A DNA stretch of 64,000 nucleotides, from NCBI GenBank assembly GCA_019634415.1, contig JAHQVJ010000057.1, positions 62,001 to 126,000 on the forward strand. Reading direction: 5' to 3'. This DNA comes from Myxococcales bacterium (GTDB lineage: Bacteria > Myxococcota_A > UBA796 > GCA-2862545). A program made the translations under genes and the position numbers. Each line of letters starts with the position of its first letter. Position 1 is the stretch's first letter. Below, one piece after another: positions 26,308 to 34,113 of this stretch. The notes below the pieces were generated by a model that saw only the letters and a list, made by a program, of their open reading frames with translations, did no database searches and was not told where the DNA came from.

Positions 26308-26862
26308 GGTATCGCATTGGCCAGTGCCAGGACCTCTGGGTTCGGCATCACCTTGTACAGCAATGGGCACCGAATCGATCGCGGCACCGCTCGTCGGTTG
26401 AAGATCCTCGTCGGATCCGTCGAGCTCACGATTCTGGCAGGCTCGGAAGAGGTCCACGATCAGCTGTCTTCCGTTCCAGGCTCAGCGCGACGGACCTGGA
26501 GGGCTGTGCGAGAACTGCAGAGGGCGAATGTGCACGTGGTGGTCAAGACGCCCATCATGCGACCGGCGTTGCCGACGATCCCGGACTTGGCGGACCGCGT
26601 CCGGGAGCTGGGCGTCGAGTGGAGTCCAGACTCCGAGCTGACCGAGTCGTACGGTGGTGCGTCGTATCCACTACAGTTCAGCGTGTCGGCCGACGACCAG
26701 GATCACCTTGCTCGGCTCGTGCCCGAGGTTCGACCGAGCACAGCGTCGACCAAGGAGGGGCTGTGCTTGGCAGGTAGGCAGTTCTGCTTCGTCGACGTGT
26801 TCGAAACCCACGCCCACGTTGCAGGCATCGATGATTTGGGTGTTGGTGATTTTGTCGCGTAG
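26308..26862 (+). pseudogene. Remnant of a radical SAM/SPASM peptide maturase
   Basis: The plus frame reads SGFGITLYSNGHRID, then a strand with ILAGSEEVHDQLSSVPGS and VHVVVKTPIMRPALP, and finally EGLCLAGRQFCFVD before a stop at 26862. These match in order the middle and SPASM parts of radical SAM peptide-modifying enzymes (typically TLFTNGT, EVHDxVTGVPGS, VVLKTPLMR, C-x2-G-x3-C). The CxxxCxxC cluster-binding N-terminus is absent and no start codon with a ribosome site precedes it. The SPASM domain keeps only its first Cys pair. It is therefore a dead, 5'-truncated copy. It overlaps no firm gene. Confidence 0.65.
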
Positions 26863-26960
26863 GAACCACCTGACCCAGCAGTCCATGTACAGCCGCTCGG
26901 GAGAGAGGTTCCACCTGGCTGCTTCGTGTCTCATGGTCGCGTCGTCGCTCATCGGCTCGG

Positions 26961-26979
26961 CGTAACCCCTCTGGTTACG
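26961..26979 (+). promoter_or_regulatory. Inverted repeat upstream of the FGE-like gene
   Basis: CGTAACC-N5-GGTTACG is a perfect 7 bp inverted repeat located 47 bp before the FGE-like start. It could be an operator, or an RNA stem-loop in the leader. Between 26863 and 27026 nothing else was recognised. Confidence 0.4.
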
Positions 26980-27026
26980 AGTGGCCGCGCACGAAGCCGG
27001 GCAACAGGAAGGGGAGTGGGCGCATC

Positions 27027-27944
27027 ATGTCGGAGCTGGACGGACCTGGACTGGGGGTGTTGCTGGACGCGGTGCGGGACGGCAGGCAGGACCCAGTACT
27101 GCTCGAGCACTTCGGGGTGCCGTGGGCCGAGGCGCTCGGGGTGGACGAGTTCGGGCTGTGGGCACGGGTGACGGGAATGCAGCTGCGATGGATCGTAGCG
27201 GGTCGGTACGTGCGGGGCTCGCCGCCAGCGGAGGTGGGCCGCCTCGGCGACGAGTGGCCACGTCACGAGGTCGAGCTGACGCGGGGCTTCTGGCTGGGCG
27301 CCACGCCGCTGACGCAGGCGGTGTGGGAGTCGGTGATGGATGACAACCCGAGCTCGTTCCAGAGCCCGGATCGTCCGGTGGAGCGGGTGAGCTGGGACGA
27401 TGCCCAGGAGTTCTGCAAGCGGCTGGGGGCGCAGGTGCCGGGCCTGGGGCCTCGGCTTCCCACGGCGGCGGAGTGGGAGTATGCGTGTCGGGCAGGAAGC
27501 ACGGAGGCGACCTATGCAGGCGACCTCGAGGGCCGCGACGTAGCTCCCGTGCTGGACGAGATCGCGTGGTACTGGACCAACGCGGGGGTGGACTTCGAGC
27601 TCGTGTATCGGAAGAGCCCCGATGGGTGGGAACCGACCCAGCGGGGCACGCGCGTGGTGGGGCGCAAGCGACCCAACGCGTGGGGATTGCACGACATGCT
27701 GGGCAACGTGTGGGAGTGGTGTGCGGATGGCGGGGCGACGTATTCTGCGGAGGCTGTCGTCGACCCCGTCTCGTCGCCGGGCATAGAGCGCGAGTGCCGC
27801 GGAGCGAGCTGGCTCAACGTGGCGAGCTACGTGCGCGCAGCGTGTCGCGAGCACCATCCCACCAGCTACCGCTACGGCTACCTGGGGTTTCGCTTGGCGG
27901 CGGGTTCCCAGCTGTCCGCGCGGGCATCGGGCCATGCTGCCTAG
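27027..27944 (+). CDS. Formylglycine-generating-enzyme-like (FGE/SUMF1) domain protein
   Basis: A 305-residue cytoplasmic protein. After about 50 residues of unknown type, the FGE-sulfatase fold begins with GRYVRGSP and continues through the hallmark segments TPLTQAVWESVMDDNPS, PVERVSWDDAQEFCKRLG, RLPTAAEWEYACRAG, NAWGLHDMLGNVWEWCAD and the closing GFRLA. True sulfatase-activating enzymes use a close Cys pair near the end. Here only a single Cys lies in VRAACREH, so it is more likely one of the many FGE-like proteins of other function (for example kinase- or iron-linked). AAGGGGAG lies upstream of the ATG. No sulfatase gene is nearby. Confidence 0.85.
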   Translation: MSELDGPGLGVLLDAVRDGRQDPVLLEHFGVPWAEALGVDEFGLWARVTGMQLRWIVAGRYVRGSPPAEVGRLGDEWPRHEVELTRGFWLGATPLTQAVWESVMDDNPSSFQSPDRPVERVSWDDAQEFCKRLGAQVPGLGPRLPTAAEWEYACRAGSTEATYAGDLEGRDVAPVLDEIAWYWTNAGVDFELVYRKSPDGWEPTQRGTRVVGRKRPNAWGLHDMLGNVWEWCADGGATYSAEAVVDPVSSPGIERECRGASWLNVASYVRAACREHHPTSYRYGYLGFRLAAGSQLSARASGHAA

Positions 27945-28288
27945 GGCTCGGGCGGACCTCGGCGCTCGAGGTCTTGGGTCGTGAGCGTCATGTTGATCCG
28001 GCTGGACTTGAACACGAAGTCGAAGATGTCGCCCACGAGCGGAATGCAGCCGAGCGTGGTGTCGATGAGCACGTTGCCCAGCATGCGCAGGAGCGTGCGG
28101 CGCTGCACCCCCAGCAGCCCCGCCTCGATGAGTAGATAGAACTGGAAGATCCCCGTGAGCACGTCGCCGGCTCCGGGGATCAGGCCCAGCACGCCGTCGA
28201 GCCCGAAGCGCTTCTCGACCCACGGCACCTCGAACGCGTCGTCGAGTAGCCACGCGACCCACTCCATGCGGCGCAGCCCGCGCCGCAT
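27941..28288 (-). CDS. DUF4112 family small membrane protein
   Basis: The conserved core reads FGLDGVLGLIPGAGDVLTG and later GNVLIDTTLGCIPLVGDIFDFVFKS, the two GxIPxxGD boxes that define DUF4112, each followed by hydrophobic stretches. Function is unknown for the family. The first ATG in this frame after the protease stop is at 28288, giving 115 residues; the ribosome site is weak. It is the last gene of the minus operon, and its stop overlaps the convergent FGE-like stop by 4 bp. Confidence 0.85.
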   Translation of the reverse strand: MRRGLRRMEWVAWLLDDAFEVPWVEKRFGLDGVLGLIPGAGDVLTGIFQFYLLIEAGLLGVQRRTLLRMLGNVLIDTTLGCIPLVGDIFDFVFKSSRINMTLTTQDLERRGPPEP

Positions 28289-28347
28289 GCGCTCGTCGAT
28301 GTGGGTGCCGATCGGCTCGCCGGGATCGGTCTGGTCGGCGGGCTGGC

Positions 28348-30528
28348 CTATGGCAGCACCCGCTCGTAGCTCACCCCGAGGTGATGCAGCAGGAAGCCCA
28401 GCTCGTCGGCCTCCTCCTCGATCTTGGTGGCCAGTGGCGTGCCGGAGCCGTGCCCCGTGTCGTTGCTGGTGCGGAGCAGGACGGGGCCCGAGCCCGCCGC
28501 CATGGCGGCCTGCATGCGGGCCGTCATCTTGCGGGACTGCATGGGATCCACACGCGGATCGTTGGCGCCAGTGGTGAACAGGATGGGCGGGACGTCGGTT
28601 CCGTCCACCACGTTGTGGTAGGGCGAGTAGGCCCGCAAGGCCTCGAAGTGCGCGGGATCGGTGACGGTGCCGAACTCGGTGACGTTGAAGGCCCCATTGG
28701 GCGACAGCTCCACGCGCAGCATGTCGTAGATCCCCACGCTCGACACCACTACGGCTGCGGCCTCGGGGTGTTGCACGAAGGTGGCTCCCATGAGCAGCCC
28801 GCCGTTGCTGCCGCCGACGATGCCGGTGCGCTGTGGCGTGGTGTAGCCGCGGGCCACGAGGTGCTGCAGCACGGCGTGGAAGTCGTCGAACACGTTCTGC
28901 TTGTGGGTGAGCATGCCCTGCTCGTGCCACGCTTCGCCGAACTCGCCTCCGCCGCGCAGGTTGGCCACGGCCATGATCACGCCGTTGCCGAGCAGGGCGG
29001 GGAGGTAGGAGCGGTAGCGGGGCGTGATGTTGACGCCGTAGCCGCCGTAGCCGTTGACGATCACGGGGTGGCTGCCGTCGAGCTCGATGCCCGCTGGCAC
29101 GATCAGGTTCACGGGCACCAACGTGCCGTCGGCGCTGGGGGCCATCTCCCGTCGCACCTCCACTTCCGGCAGGGCGATAGTGCTGGCCTGGTTCAGCGGC
29201 ACGGCCTCGGTGCTGCCGGTGCGGGGATCGAAGGCCGTCCACGTCCAGGGCGTGGTGAAGGAGCCGGACTCCACGAGCAAGCGACCATCGGGCATGGCGA
29301 ACATGGCCCCAGCGGAGCCCACCTCGGGCTGCTCGGGTGCGGTGGTGGCCTCGCCCTCGAGGGTGAAGGCGCGGAACTCGGAGGGCCCACCGGTCTGGAA
29401 CTCCACGAACAGGGTGCCCGACAGCTCCCGCACCGACGGGGGGGACCAGAAGCTGGGCACGATGGCGTGCTCCGACTCGGGCACGACCACCTCGGCGCCC
29501 TCGACCGACGATGCGGTGACGGGCAAGCGGAAGACCGAGCCCTTGGGGGCGTCGGTGAAGGACACGGCGTAGAGCTGGTCACCGGCCTCGCTGAAGGTGA
29601 GCATCACGGTGCCGTCGCCGAAGTCCGACAGCTGACGCATCGCGCCGTCGGGATCGCGCACCCAGTGGGCGAACTCGCCGCCGTCGCCGTCCTGCACGGT
29701 GATCAGCAGGCGGGAGGTGGCGTGGTGCGCTTCCAGGTCGATCTCGGCGATGCGCGGCAGCCCGTCGCCGAGCACCATGGAATCGCCTGCGGGATCGGCA
29801 CCGAGGGTGTGCTCGAACAGCTGCACGTAGAAGGCCATGTCCGATGCGTCGCGCTCGCCGTCGCGCGGGTAGCGGGTGTAGAAGAAGCCGCTGCTGTCGG
29901 GGCGCCAGGCCAGGGCGCCACCAGCGGTTCCACCGTTGACCCGCGGCAGCACGGGCTCCACGCGCTCCAAGGTCTGCACGTCGAGCACGTGCAGGTCGCC
30001 GGACTCGGTCCCGCCGCGCGACACGCTGACGGCCACCAGCGCACCGTCGGGGGAGGGCACGAACCAGTCGATGGTGGCGTTGCCCTCGCCGGGCATGGCC
30101 TCGGGATCGAGCAGCGTGCGGGCCTCGGCGGAGGCGTCGAGGGCGGGCAGCTCCACCAGGAAGGCCTGGTTCTTGGGTGGCTGCTTGCGCATGGCGAAGA
30201 TGCGGTCGCCGCCGAACTTCACGGGGTAGTGGGTGGTGCGCTGCTCCCCCATGAGGAGCGCGAGATCGGCCTTCAGGGCGTCGCGGCCGGGCAGGGCCTG
30301 CAGCACCTGACGGGCGACGACGTTCTGGGCGTCGCTGTAGGCGGTCACCTCGGGCGAGGAGGCGTCCTCGAGCCAGCGGTAGGGATCGGCGACCTGAACG
30401 CCGTGGTAGGTGTCGACCGTGTCGCCGATGCGGGCCACGGGAGCTGCAGGTGCGTCGCCCACGGGCTCGTCGAGGATAGGCTGTTTGCCGCCCGTGCAGG
30501 CCAGGACGGCGAAGAGGAACGAGGACAT
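28348..30528 (-). CDS. Lipid-anchored prolyl oligopeptidase (S9A)
   Basis: The protein cleaves short peptides after proline. The 726-residue sequence has a very short signal with lipobox (AVLAC, Cys11), and the S9A N-terminus follows with DPYRWLED. A seven-blade propeller region covers about 110-440, then the alpha/beta-hydrolase domain with catalytic Ser574 in GGSNGG, Asp657 in NDPRVDP and His693 in DTGHGSG. Substrate specificity residues were not examined. GGGAG lies 5 bp before the ATG at 30528. It sits 25 bp after the alpha/beta hydrolase gene, and DUF4112 follows. Export and anchoring suit peptide scavenging outside the cell. Confidence 0.95.
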   Translation of the reverse strand: MSSFLFAVLACTGGKQPILDEPVGDAPAAPVARIGDTVDTYHGVQVADPYRWLEDASSPEVTAYSDAQNVVARQVLQALPGRDALKADLALLMGEQRTTHYPVKFGGDRIFAMRKQPPKNQAFLVELPALDASAEARTLLDPEAMPGEGNATIDWFVPSPDGALVAVSVSRGGTESGDLHVLDVQTLERVEPVLPRVNGGTAGGALAWRPDSSGFFYTRYPRDGERDASDMAFYVQLFEHTLGADPAGDSMVLGDGLPRIAEIDLEAHHATSRLLITVQDGDGGEFAHWVRDPDGAMRQLSDFGDGTVMLTFSEAGDQLYAVSFTDAPKGSVFRLPVTASSVEGAEVVVPESEHAIVPSFWSPPSVRELSGTLFVEFQTGGPSEFRAFTLEGEATTAPEQPEVGSAGAMFAMPDGRLLVESGSFTTPWTWTAFDPRTGSTEAVPLNQASTIALPEVEVRREMAPSADGTLVPVNLIVPAGIELDGSHPVIVNGYGGYGVNITPRYRSYLPALLGNGVIMAVANLRGGGEFGEAWHEQGMLTHKQNVFDDFHAVLQHLVARGYTTPQRTGIVGGSNGGLLMGATFVQHPEAAAVVVSSVGIYDMLRVELSPNGAFNVTEFGTVTDPAHFEALRAYSPYHNVVDGTDVPPILFTTGANDPRVDPMQSRKMTARMQAAMAAGSGPVLLRTSNDTGHGSGTPLATKIEEEADELGFLLHHLGVSYERVLP

Positions 30529-30553
30529 GCGCTCTCCCGGGTGGGAGGCGCCA

Positions 30554-31357
30554 CTAACCGCCGAGCAGGAGCCGATCGATGGCGGCGGGTTGCTCCATGG
30601 AGGGCAGGTGCGCCACACCCTCGAGCTGGATCACCACGGTGCCCACGGCCCGCGCCACGTCGGCACTCCTGCGCTGCACGTGAGGGAAGTCCAGGGTGCC
30701 ACAGATCACCCGAGTGGTGGTGGGGAGCTCGTCGAGCCGAGACACCGCCGACGGGGGATCCCGCTCCTGCGTGAGGGGAGGTGCCCGCAGCGCCCGACCG
30801 TTCATGTCGAGGAACAGCTTGCGCACCCCGCCGCCCACTCGTCCGGGAGGCCTGGAGTAGCCATCGAGCCAGGCGCGAGCCTCCAGCTCGTTCAGGCGCT
30901 CCAGATCGCCCGCCTCGTCGGCCTGCTCGATGGACTCGAAGAGGGCGTCCACGGCGGGAGGATTCGGCGTAGACGAGCTCCATCCGCTCACCGCAGGGGC
31001 CAAGAGCGTCAGCGACTCGACGCGCTCGGGGTGCGCCAAGGCGGCGTCGATGGCGATGCGCCCGCCTTGGGAGCAGCCGATCCACCGTGCCTGGGGCGTG
31101 GGACTCAGGGCGTCGAGCACGGCGAGCGCGTCTTCGACATGACAGAAGGGCACGTCGGGAGTGGTGGTGTTGCCGAACCCGCGTCGGTCGAAGGCGATGG
31201 CGTACCGTCCGGAGCGACCCAGCGCCTTCAGCTGCGAGCGCCACATGCGGTGGTCGGCGACGCCTGCATGCAGCAAGAGCACCGGAGGATCGCTGGGGCG
31301 ACCCGCAGCCACCGCGTACAGGCGCGCCTGGTCGTGCTCGATCCAGTGCTCTGACAT
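30554..31357 (-). CDS. Alpha/beta-fold hydrolase
   Basis: A 267-residue cytoplasmic hydrolase. LLLHAGVADHRMW gives the oxyanion-hole region, GCSQGGRIA holds the nucleophile Ser in G-x-S-x-G, and GVAHLPSMEQP supplies the catalytic His; the acid is probably in GTLDF. Members of this group act as esterases, lactonases or haloperoxidase-like enzymes, and the substrate cannot be read. The second of two adjacent ATGs (31357) is used because AGGAG then lies 5 bp away. It begins 8 bp after the PcfJ-like stop, so the two are co-transcribed. Confidence 0.88.
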   Translation of the reverse strand: MSEHWIEHDQARLYAVAAGRPSDPPVLLLHAGVADHRMWRSQLKALGRSGRYAIAFDRRGFGNTTTPDVPFCHVEDALAVLDALSPTPQARWIGCSQGGRIAIDAALAHPERVESLTLLAPAVSGWSSSTPNPPAVDALFESIEQADEAGDLERLNELEARAWLDGYSRPPGRVGGGVRKLFLDMNGRALRAPPLTQERDPPSAVSRLDELPTTTRVICGTLDFPHVQRRSADVARAVGTVVIQLEGVAHLPSMEQPAAIDRLLLGG

Positions 31358-31365
31358 CATGGCTC

Positions 31366-32721
31366 CTACAGCTTCACGAGCAGACGGTTGTGGACCGCCC
31401 AGCGGCGGACTGCGGCGAGCTGCTGGGAGGAGCACGTACGATTGCACGGCTGCTTCGCCTGCACCACTGCCATGGCCCCCAGCGACACCTCGATCATCGC
31501 CACGGGCCGCTCGCCGCGATGAAGCACGAACAGCGCCACCTTGCCCTTCCGGAGCAGCTTTCGGTAGGAGAAGGCGCAGTTGCGCATGACGTCCGCCGCG
31601 GCGCGCAGCTCGGCCTCGCTGCTGACCTCCACCATGCGGAAGGTCAGATCCGGAATCCCGCGCGACTCCGTCGCGCTACCGTTCCCTTGGGCCCTCGCCT
31701 GCGGGCTGTTGGACAGCGGAAGCAACCCCGAGCGCGGAAACGCCTCGTCGGAGGTCTGTCGCGTCTGGTCCCACCAGGCGTTGGCCGCGCGGACCACGCT
31801 GGCAGGCGTGCGGCCGGTCAGCCGGATCGGGACGCCCTTCTGCATGCCCTTGCGCTGCTGGGACTCGAACCAGCCGAGCACCCGGCGAAGCTCGTCCAGC
31901 CGTAGCTCGGCCACCTCGGGGCGCACGGCCAGCCAGCCGATGATCCGGTGCCAGAACGCCTCCCCGATGCGCGGGTCGCTCCCCCTCGGAGTGCCCAGCC
32001 GGGTGGCCAGGAGCATGCGGGCGAGCTGCTTCGGACCGCCGAAGCCCACGACCTGGGCATGACGCAGGGCTCCGATCACCGACTGATCGGCGGTGGCGGT
32101 CTGCAGCAGGTGGCACATCCGTCGCGTGAGCGGTGCAGGCAGGGTGGGGGTGCCCACGAGGCTGCGCAGCGACGCGCCGCGCCCCAAGGTGGCCAGGATC
32201 TCCACGCCCCAGGCGTCCTCCAGAGGCACCCTTGCGACGGCGAGGGGCTCGAAGTCCAGCGCGCTCAACAGGAACGGGGGCACGCGGAAGCGCACGAGTA
32301 GGTGCCGCGCCAGCGCATCGCGCTTGGCCCGGGTGGAGCCCGATGGGGCGGTGAAGCGCTCGGGAGGTCGCACCCACGGCTGCATGCTCAGGAGCAGCAG
32401 CCACGGGAGGCTGCTGCTCGCGGCCATGGCGGGGATCTCGCTCACGACGGCCCGCAGCACGCGACGCACACGTCCTCGCAGGTAGGGGCTGACGTTCGCC
32501 AGCGCCAGGAGCTGATCGACGCTGGTGGTGAGCGCGACGGGCACCTGGCCCTGGGGGGATCGGCGCTTCGGGGTGCGGCGGCGCAGCGCCTTGTGGATGG
32601 CACTCTGCAGTGCCTCCTCACGGCGCCGCTTCGCCTCGCGTCGGGCGCGCAGCTGGGCCTTGTGCGCCTCGGCGCGCAGACGGAGCTCTTGGTGGACCTT
32701 GCGACGGTTGCGACGGGTCAT
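31366..32721 (-). CDS. PcfJ-like protein, interrupted by a short palindromic repeat
   Basis: A 451-residue protein with an Arg/Glu-rich helical N-terminus (about 1-45) and an all-helical middle. Its C-terminal domain reads VSSEAELRAAADVMRNCAFSYRKLL...GKVALFVLHRGERPVAMIEV, a close match to the PcfJ-like domain (MRHC...Y...LFS...ATLEV). PcfJ-like proteins are known from conjugative plasmids and chromosomes with no settled biochemical role. Just before this domain the frame crosses the palindromic element at 31650-31677, encoding SATESRGIP in place of a natural linker. The ATG at 32721 is chosen as the first Met of the basic stretch; no good ribosome site is visible. It heads a four-gene operon. 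Confidence 0.72.
   Translation of the reverse strand: MTRRNRRKVHQELRLRAEAHKAQLRARREAKRRREEALQSAIHKALRRRTPKRRSPQGQVPVALTTSVDQLLALANVSPYLRGRVRRVLRAVVSEIPAMAASSSLPWLLLLSMQPWVRPPERFTAPSGSTRAKRDALARHLLVRFRVPPFLLSALDFEPLAVARVPLEDAWGVEILATLGRGASLRSLVGTPTLPAPLTRRMCHLLQTATADQSVIGALRHAQVVGFGGPKQLARMLLATRLGTPRGSDPRIGEAFWHRIIGWLAVRPEVAELRLDELRRVLGWFESQQRKGMQKGVPIRLTGRTPASVVRAANAWWDQTRQTSDEAFPRSGLLPLSNSPQARAQGNGSATESRGIPDLTFRMVEVSSEAELRAAADVMRNCAFSYRKLLRKGKVALFVLHRGERPVAMIEVSLGAMAVVQAKQPCNRTCSSQQLAAVRRWAVHNRLLVKL
31650..31677 (+). repeat. Dispersed palindromic repeat, copy 1
   Basis: This 28 bp element has a core GCGCGAC-TCC-GTCGCGC (perfect 7 bp arms, 3-nt loop) preceded by CCGGAATCCC. It lies inside the PcfJ-like gene. 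A copy with 27 of 28 identical bases lies at 56792-56819 in an unrelated gene and a different reading frame, which points to a REP-like mobile or selected element rather than shared coding ancestry. Confidence 0.75.
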
Positions 32722-32934
32722 GGGGCACGCGATCGGGGACCACTCGGTCCCGCTGGCGGGGGCCAGGTCCGATGCGGTTGCAGACGGAGACCGAAGCCCG
32801 AGGATCAGCGCGCGCAGATGCTCCGCAAGGGGAGGAGCCACGCGCGAACAGACGAACGATGGGGTGCTGTCATGCGGGCTCCTGTGGAGCATCTGTGGGT
32901 TCGTTCTACACGTAGGACGGGATGCGGGCTGTCG

Positions 32935-33963
32935 TCAATACAAGATCCCGTCGATGGGCTGCTCGGGGTCGGGCAGCTCGGTCTCGCCGAGCAGCTGCCG
33001 CAGATCGCGCTCGATGGCCCGGCACAAGGCGTTCATGGGCACGTCGTTCATGCTGCGCTCGAAGGGGTCCTCGCTGGCATCTCCGATGAGATCCATGGTG
33101 ATGAAGACCCAGGCCACCAGTCCCACGGACGCCAGGTAGGGGAGCACGAACAGCAACTCTTCCACGGTCGGCCAGCCAGCGTGCACCTCGGCGCCGAACA
33201 CGTCGAGCATGCCGAAGGGCACCAGGTAGACGAAGGCGCGGGTGAAGATGCGGCCGAACTCGGAGTACTGACGGGGCAGCGGGGTGTTCTTGATGCGCTC
33301 GCACTTGCCCTGCAGCGTGTAGAGCTCCCGCAGGATGTCCTGCAGCGCGATCTGGCGGAACAGATCCAGCCCGCCGTCGTCGACGAGCCTGGCGAGATCC
33401 TGGCCTTGCTGCGCCACGATGTGGGTGGCGGGGTTGACCATGGCGCTGGTGCGGGCGTGCTCCTCGGTGCTCAGGAACGGCCCCACCTCGGCGTCCCAGT
33501 CGTTGCGCATGTGGGTGGCGTGCTTCTCCAAGCGAGCGCGCGTGCCCCTGGCAGGCTTGTCGAAGAAGCGGGACTTCTTGCGCAGCTGCACGCGCAGGGC
33601 GTTGATCCAGGCGAGGTGGCGGTGAATGAGCACGCGCCGGATCTCGTGCGCTTCCGAGCCGGTGTCGCCCGGTCGCACGAAGCAGAGCACGCCGTTGGCC
33701 CAGCTACGGCTCTCGTTGACCACGGCCCCCCAGATCTTGCGACCCTCCCAGAATCGGTCGTAGGCGGCGTTGTTCTTGAAGCCCAGGTAGAAGGCCACCG
33801 CTGTGCCGATGACGGTCAGGGGTACGAAGGGAATGCGCAGCCAGGCCAGCCCTCCGAAGTCGTACACCAGCCAGACGAGCGCTGCCCATACGACGGGGGC
33901 GGGCAGGAGCACCAGACCGAATCGGATAGCGCGTGTGATGGCCAAGCGGCGACCCGCGAGCAT
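32935..33963 (-). CDS. Bestrophin-like (UPF0187/YneE) anion channel protein
   Basis: A 342-residue membrane protein whose sequence follows the bacterial bestrophin order. The N-terminal helices come first, then PFVPLTVIGTAVAFYLGFKNNAAYDRFWEGRKIWGAVVNESRSW (the highly conserved helix 2 region). A long hydrophilic helical part follows, and the C-terminal pair of helices (VPFGMLDVFGA, LPYLASVGLVAWVFITMDLIGDASEDPF) ends in the conserved acidic DPFE cluster that binds calcium in eukaryotic relatives. Bacterial homologues form pentameric ion channels. GGAGG lies 4 bp before the ATG at 33963. It stands alone. Confidence 0.92.
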   Translation of the reverse strand: MLAGRRLAITRAIRFGLVLLPAPVVWAALVWLVYDFGGLAWLRIPFVPLTVIGTAVAFYLGFKNNAAYDRFWEGRKIWGAVVNESRSWANGVLCFVRPGDTGSEAHEIRRVLIHRHLAWINALRVQLRKKSRFFDKPARGTRARLEKHATHMRNDWDAEVGPFLSTEEHARTSAMVNPATHIVAQQGQDLARLVDDGGLDLFRQIALQDILRELYTLQGKCERIKNTPLPRQYSEFGRIFTRAFVYLVPFGMLDVFGAEVHAGWPTVEELLFVLPYLASVGLVAWVFITMDLIGDASEDPFERSMNDVPMNALCRAIERDLRQLLGETELPDPEQPIDGILY

Positions 33964-34113
33964 CGAACCTCCAGGGGGCGAGGCGGCAGCATGCCAGAAT
34001 CGTGGGCGGGTGTCTGTCGTCGCCTCTCCGTGAGATTCGACGACAGGGTGTGACCCAGGGCATCGGCGCAGAGCGGTAGCGTAGACGAGACGTTTGATAT
34101 TTGGAGTTGGTGA

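Noticed and set aside
26671-26952. 93-codon minus-strand frame with a plausible protein-like sequence opposite the radical SAM remnant
   Set aside because: It has no ribosome site and no recognised family. The plus strand over most of the same bases carries a coherent series of radical SAM/SPASM motifs, so the minus frame is more likely a chance opening.
27027-27944. Reading the FGE-like protein as a true sulfatase-activating enzyme linked to the sulfation locus
   Set aside because: It lacks the close pair of catalytic cysteines, no sulfatase gene is nearby, and it is 12 kb from the sulfotransferases.
28381-30774. Nearly 800-codon plus frame opposite the prolyl oligopeptidase
   Set aside because: The minus frame has the full catalytic triad and S9 motifs. 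The plus frame is a GC-rich antisense shadow with His/Gly/Val-biased composition.
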